A stretch of DNA of 64,000 nucleotides, from assembly GCA_013368375.1 (NCBI GenBank), contig JAACJP010000002.1, positions 744,001 to 808,000 on the forward strand, written 5' to 3'. The notes beneath the pieces are model-generated. The model worked only from the letters and a program-made list of their open reading frames with translations, ran no database searches and had not been told where the DNA came from. Below, in pieces: positions 49,116 through 64,000 of this stretch. How positions within the stretch are numbered: position 1 is the stretch's first letter; every line of letters starts with the position of its first letter. Made by a program: the position numbers and the translations under genes. This DNA is from Tricholomella constricta (Eukaryota > Basidiomycota > Agaricomycetes > Agaricales > Lyophyllaceae).

Positions 49116-51972
49116 TCACTTGTCGCCATCTCCGTATTTATGGCCGTGATCCAGTAACCTGAGAACTGTAAGTTGTAAAGTCCTGAAAGAACAGTCTGGG
49201 GCATACCAATCGGGCTCAATCTCAGTGATGATCCGAATCCTACATTTTATAAGTTGACGCGGTTGTAGCATGAGTTGACGCTTACTGTGTCTTTTTGGTT
49301 TCCTCCATTTCGTGAAAAACAACCCAGCCCGAGCGTGGCTTGCGAGTAAATAACACGGACGTCGGGTGAACATGTAACACCTAGACGCATTGTTGTGACT
49401 GAGAGACATACGGGGCGGTATCCACCAACCTTATTCCCTCTAACAGATCTATACGTCCCATCTGCTACCCACCTAGCTCCGTTTCGCCAATAGCCACTGA
49501 CAAGACAGCGGCGTAGTCGGCATGCATCGCCCTCACAGCTTTCAAGTGGAAGCTTAAAGCGCTGCATATATTTTTTGAGCTGGGACCGAATGGAAACTGC
49601 TCTTGACATCGCTCTAAAAGATAAAGCATGAGATTTGCACCATCCCGAAGACCGACCATAACGTGTAAAAGCATTGTAGGCTGTGTTTCCTTTCGTTTAG
49701 CCTTCTCAAGTCGGATGCCAAAGCACGCACCATTTAAAAGTGTGAGGTGATCCTGAGGTTATTTGCGAAGATGGTCAATGACGAAATAGATAGCGTCACA
49801 GATACTCACGCCTTCCTCTGCCGTAAACTTTCGTCGCTCTAATTCAGCGAGCGCTCCAGGAGCTCCTTCAGGAATGATGAATACGTCCTGAAAAAAAAAG
49901 GAATCAGTATGAGCCAACTGTTAGTGAAAGAACAGCTTCACTTGGACGGCAGTCATCGCAGCGATAGTAAGAATCTCTTCTCCACATTTATGATCTGCAG
50001 AGTTGAAAAGCTGAAAGACTAAATCCTAAGACTCCGTCGTAAATGAATGCAACTCACCATTCTCGCGATACCGACTTCAACAGGACATTCGGCGACTTTT
50101 TGACCCATTGGAGATAACCTTCCGTCTTCGCCAACCATCCCGGCAGCGACGAGACCTTCCAAAGCCCGGAGGACAATCTCGGCAGGAGGTGCAGATACCC
50201 ATTCGAACCTCATCAGATCATCGATACCTAAGGATTTCAATTGCAATATCGGCGTTGTCATGTCCACGCGAGTCGCTTCTGGTGGCGTCGAGTATGGTAA
50301 TGTTTCGAAGACTGAGGAGGGATAGAGTCTATAACAGACGCCTGGAGAAGTCCGCCCAGCGCGCCCAGCCCTTTGAGTTGCGGATGCAACGGACGTCGGA
50401 ACAGTTGACAGGGAAGCAAGTGCCGTAGTTGGATTATATGTGCGGATCTAAATTGCTTTAGGAGTTCCTGCAGATGCTTCAGGTATTGGCTGCGCACCTT
50501 GACAAAGCCACAATCAATAACATATTTTATCCCATCAATAGTCACGCTAGCCTGTACCGTAAGTTAGATTGAACTAACAAATTTATAGAAAAATATAGCG
50601 TGCCTCTGCAATGTTCGTAGAAACGATGACCTTCCGCGTCCCTCGTTCAGCTTGCTCAAATACCTTCAGCTGTTCGTCTGTAGACATACCAGCATGAAGG
50701 GCCAAGGGTACTAAACGTGGGGCGGTCTTGGGAAGCCTTTGGTGGAAAGTTACTAAATGACCGAGAAAGATACGGGAAAAGTTACGTGGGTATCATTTCG
50801 GAAAGCTCTTCCAGACATCGGTCAATCTCTTCGCGACCCGTCAGAAAGACGAGAATATCTCCAGGGCCTTGCTATGGGTTGTTATTACGGTGTGAATTTC
50901 TGTTTTGGGTTGGGTTGGGTTGGAGGGAGGGGGCGGTTTACCTGCAGGTTAACGTTCCAAGAGACTTGAGCTGCCATTCGAACATAATCTGGAGTAGGTG
51001 CTTGAAGATATGCAACCTCGACCGGGTACATCCGACCTTCTAAACTGACAATAGTAGCATCATTGGGAGCCATAGGGTCCGTAAAATAATTGAGGAAGGC
51101 AGTGGCATCAAGAGTTGCTGATGAAACTACGAGACGAAGCGAAGGGCGTTTTCGGCGAATCCTAGAATAGATGAGAGAGGAGAAATTCAGAGTAGTGCGG
51201 AAAATACTTTTTTAATACGCCAAGCAGAAGATCAGTATATATACTGCGTTCATGGACTTCGTCGATCTAAATATTATAGCTCTGAGTGTCGAATAATGTC
51301 ATCAAAATGAACATGATTCTACCATGATCGCGCTATAGCGACTGAGTAACGGGTCCACTAGTGTTTCTCGGAACAGCATTCCATCAGTCATATAGAGTAT
51401 TCGGGTTCGCTCCTTATTGCTAACATCTTCGAAGCGTATCGTATATCCAACCTGGAACGCGTTTAAAGCGTAACGTGGACAAAAAGGAGCGCGAAACACA
51501 CCTCATCTCCAAGAACCGTTCCAACCTCGGCAGCGACTCGAGTAGCAACAGACGTAGCTGCAACTCGTCGAGGCTGCGTGCACGCAATAACGCTGCCTTC
51601 GGCAGCCCATCCTGCCTCGAAGAGATACTGGGGAAGTTCTGATAATTGTGTCAGAGAACCTGAGGAAAACTGCGCTCGAGACACTGACGAGTAGTTTTGC
51701 CGCATCCAGTTTGCCCGACAACGATAATAACACCATAGTTTTCAGCACAATAAAGCAGCTTCTCTCCTGTTACAATGACATTCAATCGAAGGGGGAAGGG
51801 TAAAGGGATAAAGCGCACGATGCTTGAAGATGGGAAGGCGCTCGCGCTGAGACTGAATAGACAAGGAAGCATATAGGGGAGCAGAAGGTACGACGTTCCC
51901 CTCGACCTCTGTGGCTCTGTCAAGGTTACTGCCTGGACCTGCAGTGCCCGGTTTCCAGAATTTCAGTGACAT
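49116..51972 (-). CDS. DHX35: DEAH-box RNA helicase DHX35
   Basis: 676-residue spliceosome-associated helicase (human DHX35 is 703 aa). Exons (-): 51972-51819, 51766-51689, 51638-51502, 51451-51323, 51266-51208, 51161-50942, 50871-50786, 50736-50604, 50551-50498, 50447-50058, 50010-49942, 49887-49810, 49752-49731, 49680-49430, 49380-49286, 49239-49207, 49158-49116; phases close over all 17. It shows [11 protein letters not shown] at the start (DHX35-specific), [21 protein letters not shown] in place of [43 protein letters not shown] and the C-terminal [20 protein letters not shown] and [14 protein letters not shown]. Intron 50552-50603 needs a GC-AG pair (GCACGC) to join IAE to ASVTI. The 22-nt exon 49731-49752 is also unusual. 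Divergent from YJU2. Confidence 0.93.
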
Positions 51973-52572
51973 CTGGTCGGAGAGCGGCAGGGGCGAAATT
52001 GAAGTGCGACATTGTTTAAATCCAAAAGCCTTTGCACACCAAACTTATTTAATTCTCCTCTGCCCGCTAGTCGTCTTAATCTAGGCCTAGGCTTTCCTGC
52101 AAACGCCCTCGTACCTCAGATCTGTTGCTGCGTTGCTCTTTCATTGACAATGAGGGTTGGTGTAAATTATTTTTGGAGATACGATTATACATATTCTAGA
52201 TAGTACCTGAAAATCTACCCGTAGCCTTGCCGCCTTCTTGCCCACCTCAGGCCACCTCTCGCGTCAGGACTCGCAAATATTCAACAGTCATGCTCTTTCG
52301 GAGGTTAATTCTATATTATTTTCCTGGATAATCTCTATCCTGCTGTGACGGTTATCATGAAATGGTGAATCACAATCTGCAAATCTTCAAACTCAAAGAG
52401 AAAGAAGTATGCTCCCATGAAACGATTCTTGCTCCCATCGAGCCTTTGGAAAAATGGCCTGAACCAAGAATTGTTTCCTTTCGGGAATTTCCGACGGCCG
52501 CGTCTGTTGGCGCTTACATAAACTTTGGACAGACTGCTGCTCTTCTCCCTTCTTGCCGCCGCCTGAGTTACC
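51973..52572. promoter_or_regulatory. Intergenic region between DHX35 and YJU2
   Basis: 600 bp between two divergent genes for spliceosome proteins. It holds both promoters. AT-richer than surrounding exons around 52300-52400; no TATA box, repeat or open frame that I would support. Confidence 0.5.
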
Positions 52573-53595
52573 ATGTCTGAACGCAAAGGCATGATACAGT
52601 TTATGCCTCTGGAATTTTCCTGCTGAGCCGATGTCTAGTTCTCAACAAGTATTTTCCTCCGGACTTCGACCCGGACCTCATTCCCCGGCGAAAGCAACCC
52701 AAGAATTCGCAACAAGTTGTTCGTCTCATGGCTCCTTTTTCCATGTTCGTCTTCATCACATTGCTCATTGACGATGTCTGATTTTCTTCTGCAGGCGTTG
52801 TAATACATGTGGAGAATACATATACAAAGGCAAAAAGTTCAACGCAAGGAAGGAGACTGTCGACGGCGAAGATTACTACGGCATCAAGATCTTTAGGTTC
52901 TATATCAAATGGTTTATTGCTCATTCCATTACTGGTTTTCTATCGCTGACTGTATATTCAGTACCCTATGTTCCGCAGAGATCACCTTCAAGACCGACCC
53001 CAAGAACACGGACTACAGTGCGGAGCATGGTGCTTCACGAAATTTCGAGCCTTGGCGGGAAGAAGGAGCTGTGGAGGAGGAGGACAGGTTGGCTAAGCTC
53101 GAGGAAGAAGAAAATAACCCTATGAAGGCGCTGGAAAATCGAACGACAGACTCGAAGCGAGAGATGGATATATTAGATGCGCTGCAGGATATCCGGGCCA
53201 GGAATGCCAGGAATGAGCGGATGGGCAACTCGGTCGACCTCCTGGCGCAATTAGGTATGGAAGAGGTGGAACATGCAGAGGATGTGGAGAAGAAGCGATT
53301 AGAGGAGGAAGATGAGAAGCTGGTCAGGGATGTTTTCTCGAAAGTGCCGATGCCGACTCCATCGACCCTACCTACGTTCGAGGAGACGGATGCGACTTCG
53401 ACGTTGGTGACAGTGAAACGCAAAGCCGACGACGTCGAACCTTCGCTTTACAGTCTGTTGCCTGAGTCTACGCGTGCCCTCATAGGTGCAAAGTCGACGG
53501 CCATTCACGTCATTAAGAAGAAGAAAACGGATGGAAAGAATTCCCTCGGAATAAAGGTGGGCAAGCGGCCCACGAAGGCAGCCAAGGCGGTCTGA
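52573..53595 (+). CDS. YJU2: Splicing factor Yju2 (CWC16 family)
   Basis: 290-residue step-one splicing factor that acts at the catalytic core with the NTC. Exons 52573-52588, 52639-52744, 52795-52911, 52962-53595. The protein begins [19 protein letters not shown], then [58 protein letters not shown], which carry the four zinc Cys, followed by [13 protein letters not shown], a charged coil and a basic tail. Exon 1 is 16 nt; the first intron 52589-52638 begins GC (GCATGA) and ends TCTAG, and no GT donor restores MSERKVLNK. Retention would stop at 52624. Divergent from DHX35. Confidence 0.94.
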
Positions 53596-53684
53596 TCGCT
53601 CGAGAGTAGTCACATCTACTATTTATTGTTTGTATTGTATGTACACACAACTTTGTATTGCTACCACGATCATCTACCTCTTAC

Positions 53685-54515
53685 ATGGATTCCCGTGAAG
53701 ACCTTCCCCGTGTCTCCTTGGGTAGTGTCCAGGACTGGCACAGACTGAAAACCAATTATAAAAGTGCAGCTTTGGCGTCTGTGGAAGCTCACATCGTGTC
53801 TCAGGGCCTTGTTGGTGAGCGCGACGCGATGCTCGCCCATGCGAACCAGGTCCCTTACTTTTCCAACGAGCTGACGCACTCCTGACGCGCTATTTGAGCA
53901 GTTCATTGACCATACGTTCCAGATGGCCCAGCGTAATCTCCGCATCAACGGACAGAACTACGAGTCCCTTGACCAAAACGAACAGAGTGCGAGCCCCATA
54001 ACGTCATCCTCTTCGCCCAACTAACGCGTTATTAGACATAGAGCCCTTCGATGAAGCTCTTGACCGAAGGATATGGTCGCTAGCAGACACCCGATTACAA
54101 TGGCAAAAGCGCATCGCGGAAACAAGACGAACCTTACCCCAGGAAATTGAAACATCTATTCTAGACATCTTCCACCAACATCGCATGGTTGATAGTGATG
54201 AAACAACGACATCTGGGGGCGACATGACAGGCAGAGATAATGTGGAAGCAGAAGACAATGAGGGCAAGTTCGGCCCTCCATTCTGTCAGACACTGAGCCT
54301 GACTTGCAATATCAGAAATATTACCGCGGCATTCTCAGATGGAAGAAGGATTCCAAAAGACATTGGCTCTAGGCGAGGAATTGGATCAGGTATGTAAACT
54401 TCCAACTGAGCCTCTGTCTTGAATTCTGAACCTCCCGAAGACGACGGCCAGCCAGGAAGAGCGTGTAGAAAGGGTGCGGACCGTCGCAAGCGAGATAAAC
54501 GCACTCAATTTTTGA
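53685..54515 (+). CDS. NSL1: Kinetochore protein Mis14/Nsl1-like (MIND complex)
   Basis: 208-residue protein similar to the Mis14/Nsl1 subunit of the Mis12/MIND complex, which links the inner kinetochore to Ndc80. Exons 53685-53849, 53902-53986, 54036-54263, 54316-54389, 54441-54515. It shows VSLGSVQDWHRLKTNYKSAA, NLRINGQNYESLDQNEQNIE, then PFDEALDRRIWSLADTRLQW and KRIAETRRTLPQEIE, and a C-terminal coil (MEEGFQKTLALGEELDQTTA). Intron 54264-54315 has a GC donor with perfect consensus (G|GCAAGT) and a CTGAC branch site; with it the frame runs into the C-terminal coil, without it the frame closes early. Family assignment is from remembered pattern, hence moderate. Confidence 0.75.
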
Positions 54516-54648
54516 GATACGGGTATCCAATTTTGCTTGGTTATGTATCCTTATGTGCCCTATATCATGGCCTTTTGTATTTTATGGTTTCAGTTCTCCT
54601 GCTTGCGTTCGGGGTCGGAAAGACAGCAAAAACACTCGCATTCGATGG

Positions 54649-55474
54649 CTACGATCCTCTATAGCCCCCACCGCTGCCACGACCGCCCCATCCACCACCA
54701 CCACCACCACCACCACTACCACCGCGCCCTCCACGACCTCCACTGAAACCTCCACCGAAACCTCCACCGAAGCCTCCACCCCTCGGAGCTCCCCTTCCTC
54801 TGTCGCCAAATCCACCTCTGACCCCACCGCGACCCCCTCCACGCGCTCCACCCCGCTGAAATCCTCTTCCTAGTCCCGCGCCGCGCCCACCGCGCCCACC
54901 TGCCGCGCCCCGACCACCACGACCTCGTTCTTGAAGAAGGTTAGCAAAAAGCGTGTCTTAGATAAGCAAGGCTTCTCTTACTCGTAACACCTAAAATAGA
55001 AGCAAAGGTTCAATTTAAATCCTTAGGACGATACATCCAGACATACCTCCAATGACTTTTGGTTTGGGGAGAAACCGTTCTATCGGAAGAAGTTTGTCTC
55101 CTCCGATGTAGACTTTGTCTCCCTTTTTGAAGCTACTCGCGACCATTCCTTCACCCATTTTGACTGAAAAATAGACCTCATTGATAGGGCCGAGTATTTC
55201 ATCAACCTTTCCGATTACCGATTTATTTTGCAGGTAGATGGGGGCATTGAAATATGGGACTTTGTCGGCCATAGAGGAGGAGCAGAACATCTCGTCTTCA
55301 ACGGCGTGCACAAAAAGTCCAATTTCTGAGAAAGAAATGTAGAGCACGGTGTCATAGATGAACGAACAAGGACATACCCAAAACCTGGTCTGGAGGACCC
55401 ATATCGCGCTGTTGAAAGCCTCCTCTTCCACCGCCGCGCCCCCCTCCTCGTCCGAAACCTCGTCCACGACTCAT
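54649..55474 (-). CDS. GAR1: H/ACA snoRNP protein Gar1
   Basis: 221-residue nucleolar component of H/ACA RNPs that guide rRNA pseudouridylation. Exons (-): 55474-55378, 55325-55047, 54990-54982 (9 nt), 54929-54649. Glycine/arginine-rich ends ([14 protein letters not shown] at the start; a long RGG/GGF tail) flank the Gar1 core with [53 protein letters not shown] and [20 protein letters not shown]. The 9-nt exon encodes the G-V-T joint between core and RGG tail. Divergent from PEX6 with 190 bp between starts. Confidence 0.94.
54692..54715. repeat. (CCA)8 trinucleotide repeat in GAR1 tail
   Basis: Eight perfect CCA units, continuing imperfectly (CTA CCA CCG) afterwards; on the coding (minus) strand they read GGT and encode a glycine run in the Gar1 tail. 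Likely to vary in length between strains. Confidence 0.9.
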
Positions 55475-55664
55475 AGGAGCTTAGTGGTCGGATTTAAGGA
55501 AAAATGATGATTTGGCTTGCCGTCGAATAAGGAGTCGAGAGCAAGTAGTTTTTTATTTGTCACTGTTTTTCCTGGACTTATCGCGTGAAAATATTTCGTT
55601 CAGTCCTCGGCCCGCGCACTGAATTCAAGTCAAAATCCAATCATCTTTCTTGTGTCCAACCCTC
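55475..55664. promoter_or_regulatory. Bidirectional promoter GAR1 / PEX6
   Basis: 190 bp between divergent ATGs. AT-rich on the GAR1 side (about 55540-55600), with no TATA box. The pairing of a nucleolar and a peroxisomal gene looks constitutive. Confidence 0.5.
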
Positions 55665-59622
<3,958 letters not shown>

Positions 59623-59845
59623 AGCTCAATTATGAGTGCCATATACATACATACGAGTCGGTCATTTCAGCCATTTTCAGAACCACTTGCTTGGCTTGAT
59701 ACCAAGTTTATTTATGATATCTTTCATCCCGCCCGCAACAATGGCTCCCAGAGCTGTAGACGATCGGAGTTGCACAGGAATTCCTGTCACCTTAAACCTA
59801 GAATGCCCATGTTACCAAGTTTGCGCCAGATAATGAGATGCTTGC

Positions 59846-61980
59846 TCACTTGAAACCGGGTTTTCCGTCTATCATAGTCTCCAATTTCACGGTAGGGCTA
59901 TCAGGGTCTCTCGTATCGACCTCGAAAGTAGACCTTGAACGAATAAAGCGTAAGCGACTGGCGACTGGTAAGATGGGGTATGTTATAAGTGCTTACCATT
60001 TGGAGTTTCCGGCTGCAATAGACTTGACGACCCGCTCGAACGGGATGTGTTCCACATAACTGACGATCTCAGTTCCGTTCTCCGTAGAAACTAGTTTGGA
60101 TCGGTGTCTTTGGGCGAAAGTATCGCTCTGCATACGTAATGTGCGGACAAACGGTATGTAAAACATACTCAGAGGGCTCGTGGAAAATTCCCAGACGGGA
60201 TAATCATCTGGCTCCGGCCCTGTAAATTCAATGACCGCAAATTCATGGCGGTCCCCGGACAGGAGTATGACATTTGGAACAGAGTGGAATGCCGTGAGCA
60301 GGGCCCGTTTCTCTTCGGGGAACCCAGCCCAGGAATCTGACTGCGCATCATGGCCCCAGAGAGATGTAAACGGGACGGAGGTGATGACAAATTTGAAGGT
60401 TGAAGTTGTGTTTACCCGAGATAACCATTCGTGGAGCGCTGCCAGTTGTGCATCGCCTAGCATGGTTCGATTTGGCGTGCCCATTTCAGTGCGATATCGG
60501 CGGGTATCTAGGATGAAAAAAGCAGCATTGCCGTATCCAAATTCGTAATAATGTTCTCCGGACGTGACAGGGTCGTAATTGGCATTTGAGTTATAGAGCT
60601 TGAATGCACCCGAGGCATTGAGATAGGGTGGAGTCGAATCATTACCACTGGCCCCGAAATTGTTGATAAACTTGTGTGAATAATCAGTGTGGATCATCAG
60701 AGGATATTTCCATGTTTTTCACCTCATGGTCGTCGTAGGCATGGAATATAGCTATGTGGTAGCAATGAGACTTGGCAAAAAGCGCCTTCATTGCAGAGAG
60801 AAAATACGTACGTAATCGTTCGTAGATTTTCCGGAAGCTGTCGCTGTTATAGTTACGACGATATAGCCGCCTATATGCCTCCTTGTCATCACCAATGTAA
60901 ACAGGTACATCCGCATAGATGAAGTCTCCAAGGAAAAATAAAAATTCTGCGCTGGCCATGACAGAAGATTGTTCGATGATTTGCGCTGGCAAGCTTGCGT
61001 CCTTGGGATTGCCTGGCGGCTCGATGCTTCGTGGATAAAGATAATCGGCAAGTAGATCGAAGCCTCTAATGGACCTAGAGTACAAGGGTCCCCTGTATGG
61101 GAAGTTTGGGGTGATGCAGGACGACACCACAAATTTAAAGTGCGTGCCAGCCGAAAGGCGAGGATCAGGGAATGTACGGAAACGAAGTGGAGTATGGGGG
61201 TAATCTAACATGGTCCTGTTAGTGGTAGACAGCGCATCTGAAAAACAAAGAGGTAGCTTGAGCTAGTTGAAAGGTGGGTGATAGATTACACAAGACCTCA
61301 CATTCATACGATGTGTTAGGCCAAAGACCAGTAATTTTGACGGTATCGACCCAATCATGCGTTTCCTGAAACGTCATGAGCGGGCCACCCTTCCATGCGG
61401 TAGTATTGAAGTTCGTCAGTTCTCGATATACAAGGCGTAGACTTGTGCTTTCAGTGGAATTCGTCATTGGGTATCGTGCAACTATCTTGACGCTATCGGG
61501 ATACACTGCGCCCACGCGAGTGAAAACGACATCGGAAGCAGTATCCAGGTATGGGGTGACAATAAGGTCTGCGGCAGCGATGAAGAGTAATGTGTTGATA
61601 AAAACATTCGATAGTCGTAAGCGTCGTGAGGTCGTCGGCAAGGTCAGAAGCAGGGTTCGCAGGACATGGTCACTGGGGGGAGACTAGTGTCCAGGGTTAG
61701 GATGAGACACTTCTGGGGAGCGATAATGGATACCTGGACTTTGTTGGTCTTTTCAGACCGTGTGGTGTCTAGAGATGGTGGGCTAAAAAGCCAGGACGAG
61801 AGGAGATATGAGACATAAAGGGCTGGCAGGACCGGTTTCACGAGCGTCGTTGGGATCTGAAGATAGTTTGGCACCCGACTTGCGATGTAGGACAACCAGG
61901 CTTACCACACGAAGGAAAATATAGGCAGCTAGACGGAAGAGAGTCGAGAGAAAGGCGGGCAGATATGTGAAGCAGGACAT
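59846..61980 (-). CDS. PhoD-like metallophosphatase with N-terminal membrane segments
   Basis: 598 residues, exons (-): 61980-61906, 61856-61734, 61683-61302, 61237-60812, 60751-60723, 60670-59997, 59933-59846; phases close. Hydrophobic N-terminal segments (YLPAFLSTLFRLAAYIFLRV; LVKPVLPALYVSYLLSSWLF; VFINTLLFIAAADLIV) indicate membrane anchoring. The PhoD domain follows a fibronectin-like N-terminal part (LVYRELTNFN, VKITGLWPNTSYE) and contains FLGDFIYADVP, HAYDDHE, FFILDTRRYR and LLSGDRHEFA, the metal-ligand motifs of PhoD-type phosphodiesterase/phosphatases. The 29-nt exon 60723-60751 carries the DDHE ligands. True C-terminus KPGFK comes from the last exon; reading through intron 59934-59996 would stop at a wrong site. 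Substrate unknown. Confidence 0.9.
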
Positions 61981-62058
61981 GGTTGAAGTACAAGTAATTA
62001 TACTTATAAACAACTACATAAGCTACACCTCCTAAGTAATTCTAAGTACAACGTTTAT

Positions 62059-62820
62059 TCATCCTGTTTCCGCAGTCCGCTCAGATCCTTTGTTGTCCTG
62101 TAACACCATTAGCATTGCCTCGCAGCATACGGATCGTGCTATACCCACTCGACTGGAACTCCGAAAATATCAATGGCGTCTATCCGTGTTGTGTCTTCGT
62201 CCCCATGGTTTGAACCTACAAAGATCTGGCCCGTTTGTGAGCCCAATTCCAACGCAACACACAAATCCTGACGCACATGAAGACTATTGACGGCTTGGAA
62301 ACGGACGAATCGCAGGGCGACAGGTCGGCCCTCCATCACATCGGCCTGTGAAAGGGAAAGTATCTGTGCCACCTCAGGTTCCTTGGCATCTTCCACATCC
62401 TCAAATCCAAGCGTCGGACGATTAACGGCTAGTTTGATTGCCCGAGGCGCCTGTGTTGGGTTCGATCCATGGATGACTATCGATCGCACACGCACAGATT
62501 GGTTGAACTGATGTAGGATCAGTTGGTAGCTTTTTTAGTCCGAGTCCTAAAATTCGACAGACAACCCACGGGTATGTTTAATATGAGTTGCTCATCAGCA
62601 TCGCTGGCGAGATAGCTAGCTGAAGTGTTTCTAGTCTTCTGAGCAAGAATGGATTTGAGAGTGTGGGCCGAATCCTCATTCAAACAGTCGAGCTGGGAGA
62701 GATCGAGAAATTCGAGCAGGGAGACCTAGACGAGCATGGTCAAATCTTGTTCATAATCTTGCAAGGGCAGATACGCACGTCTCCTCGCTCTTTGGCATCT
62801 GCACTCGTCGTGGTCGACAT
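62059..62820 (-). CDS. PITH-domain protein (PITHD1-like)
   Basis: 199 residues, exons (-): 62820-62779, 62725-62570, 62507-62145, 62097-62059. The N-terminal segment VSLLEFLDLSQLDCLNEDSA, the stretch SDADEQLILNIPFNQSVRVR, then SIVIHGSN, IKLAVNRPTLGFEDV, PVALRFVRFQAVNSLHVRQD and the final DTTRIDAIDIFGVPVEW are the PITH (proteasome-interacting thioredoxin) fold. No thioredoxin domain precedes it, so it is the PITHD1-type rather than the TXNL1-type protein. In the family this domain docks on the 26S proteasome; the role of the free-standing form is not settled. Confidence 0.9.
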
Positions 62821-62919
62821 CAGAGAGGATCGTTATAACGTAAGCATTGGGTATGGGAGTAGTAGCACTACAAGCTTTTCTACTACATAGCGCGCTATAA
62901 ACAGCTACAGCAGCCATCA

Positions 62920-64000
62920 CTAGCAGATCACACACTCATCCTTCGCTTGCTGTCGCGTTGGGCGCGCCACATTTGCTCGTTTGTTCCCCATCCGCTTCAT
63001 CTCCGTCAAACGGTTCATCGCTCGCTTGTTTCCCTGAGCTAAACATTACTTTCATGTTAGTCGGAATCGTCATAAATCTTCCAGCTTTGACGTACCAGCC
63101 GCTCGCATGTACCATCGCTTTGCGAACTCGATGTCCTGTTTGATTCCGATTCCCACCTCGGCGTAGTACCCTACTGCATACTCAGCCTTGCTCAGCCCCT
63201 TGTTGGCCGCCCGTCGAGCCCAAAGGTACGCCTCCGAATCACTCTGCTTGAGCACCCCCTCACTTCCGGTCAGATACCATCCGCTCAGCGCTAGCTCAGC
63301 CTCCGAATCTCCCTTCTCCGCCGCCTTCGTATACCATGCAATAGACCTTCGAGGATCCACAGGGCACGTAAGGGAACCGTATTCAAAACACTGGCCCAGC
63401 TTGAATTGAGACGGTGTGTACCCCAGTTGGGCAGCCTGAGTAAAGAGGTTTCTTGCGTAGGCCGGGTCGTAAGGCACCAACGTCGAATTTGGCACCTCAT
63501 GCAGAAGTGCAAGTTCGTGCAGAGCATGAGGATTATCGACATCTGCTTGCTCCGCCGCACGCTTTAGCCAACTGATCGCTTCCCGTGGATTCTTTTGTTC
63601 CACAAGTAAACCACCCAACAAAATCATTCCGAGTTTGTACATGGCAGGTGTGTCGCCTAGCGATGCAGCTTTGCGGTAAAAGGCGGCGGCCCTTGGGAGC
63701 TCTCTTCTCGTACCAGCCCCAATTTCATTGCAAACCGCAACCCTGTAAGATGCTGCGGCATGATTCTGTTTGGCTGCTTGGAGGTAGAGGTGGTATGCTC
63801 TCTCATGGTCAACCTGAAGCCCGAGGGCGCCAGTGCCATAGCAGTTCGCCAAAAAAAACTGTGCTTCATCGTAGGCTTCTCCCTGGGTCGCCAGACGTCG
63901 AATAACCTTGAGGGATTCACCTATGAGGACCTCGCTATACTTCTTCGCTGACCGCTGATCCTTGGCCGTCGACCGAATCTGTTTCGCTGCATCGATGAGG
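62920..64000 (-). CDS. Chitin synthase activator Skt5/Chs4-like, Sel1 repeats, 5' part missing
   Basis: The gene runs off the right edge; about 340 C-terminal residues are seen. Exons (-): 64000(partial)-63096 and 63038-62920. Sel1 repeats are evident (EAQFFLANCYGTGALGLQVD, RAYHLYLQAAKQNHAAASYR, AMYKLGMILLGGL, SQFKLGQCFEYGSLTCPVDP, AEYAVGYYAEVGIGIKQDIE). The last exon gives AQGNKRAMNRLTEMKRMGNK and ends in CVIC, a CaaX prenylation box, as in Skt5/Chs4 proteins that recruit chitin synthase III to the membrane. The acceptor at 63039 was chosen because it alone gives the conserved QGNKRAM and the CaaX end; the branch site GACTAAC lies in the intron. Confidence 0.9.

Overview
The window is gene-dense nuclear DNA of a filamentous basidiomycete, most likely a mushroom-forming agaricomycete. 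The signs are 28 protein genes in 64 kb, almost all split by 46-65 nt introns with GT..CTRAY..YAG signals, several micro-exons, and a gene content that reads as a basidiomycete set: a Zn2Cys6 regulator, an MLKL-like kinase-fold protein, a Skt5/Chs4 chitin synthase activator with a CaaX end, and fungal-type CX10C Mic19. I saw no transposon, tRNA, rRNA or prophage. All exon joins come from reading splice signals and frame by eye, supported by frame closure and protein-family fit.

Layout. 0-11 kb: end of a mitochondrial PDK/BCKDK kinase (+), a very long Pom1/DYRK2-like kinase (-), and a J-domain/ankyrin/coiled-coil protein (-). 11-17 kb: gene-poor, with one small Zn2Cys6 regulator (+) flanked by about 3 kb and 2.4 kb without recognisable genes. 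17-28 kb: MLKL-like (pseudo)kinase (-), ING/PHD protein (+), NUF2 (-), Sgs1/BLM RecQ helicase (+). 28-43 kb: GT8-type glycosyltransferase (-), DDX41 (-), GAL7 (+), PNKP (-), ADP-sugar Nudix hydrolase (+), SDA1 (-), an unknown coiled-coil protein (+), an RGG coiled-coil protein (-), PGK (+). 44-55 kb: CEF1/CDC5 (+), a single-span membrane protein (+), MIC19 (-), DHX35 (-), YJU2 (+), MIS14/NSL1 (+), GAR1 (-). 55-64 kb: PEX6 (+), PhoD-like phosphatase (-), PITH protein (-), Skt5/Chs4 (-, runs off the end).

Functional themes. Four spliceosome factors (DDX41, CEF1, DHX35, YJU2) lie within 24 kb, two kinetochore subunits (NUF2, NSL1) are present, and RecQ and PNKP serve DNA repair. Nine gene pairs are head-to-head, several with only about 100-250 bp between start codons, so much of the regulation must run through shared bidirectional promoters.

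Most notable: (1) the gene at 17421-19792 combines a four-helix MLKL/HeLo-like N-terminus with a kinase fold whose catalytic HRD aspartate reads Asn (HGN), i.e. the architecture of the necroptosis executioner MLKL, and it is assembled from 14 exons including 5-nt and 8-nt exons; (2) six introns in six genes can only be joined in frame with a GC-AG pair, two of them in genes for splicing factors themselves.
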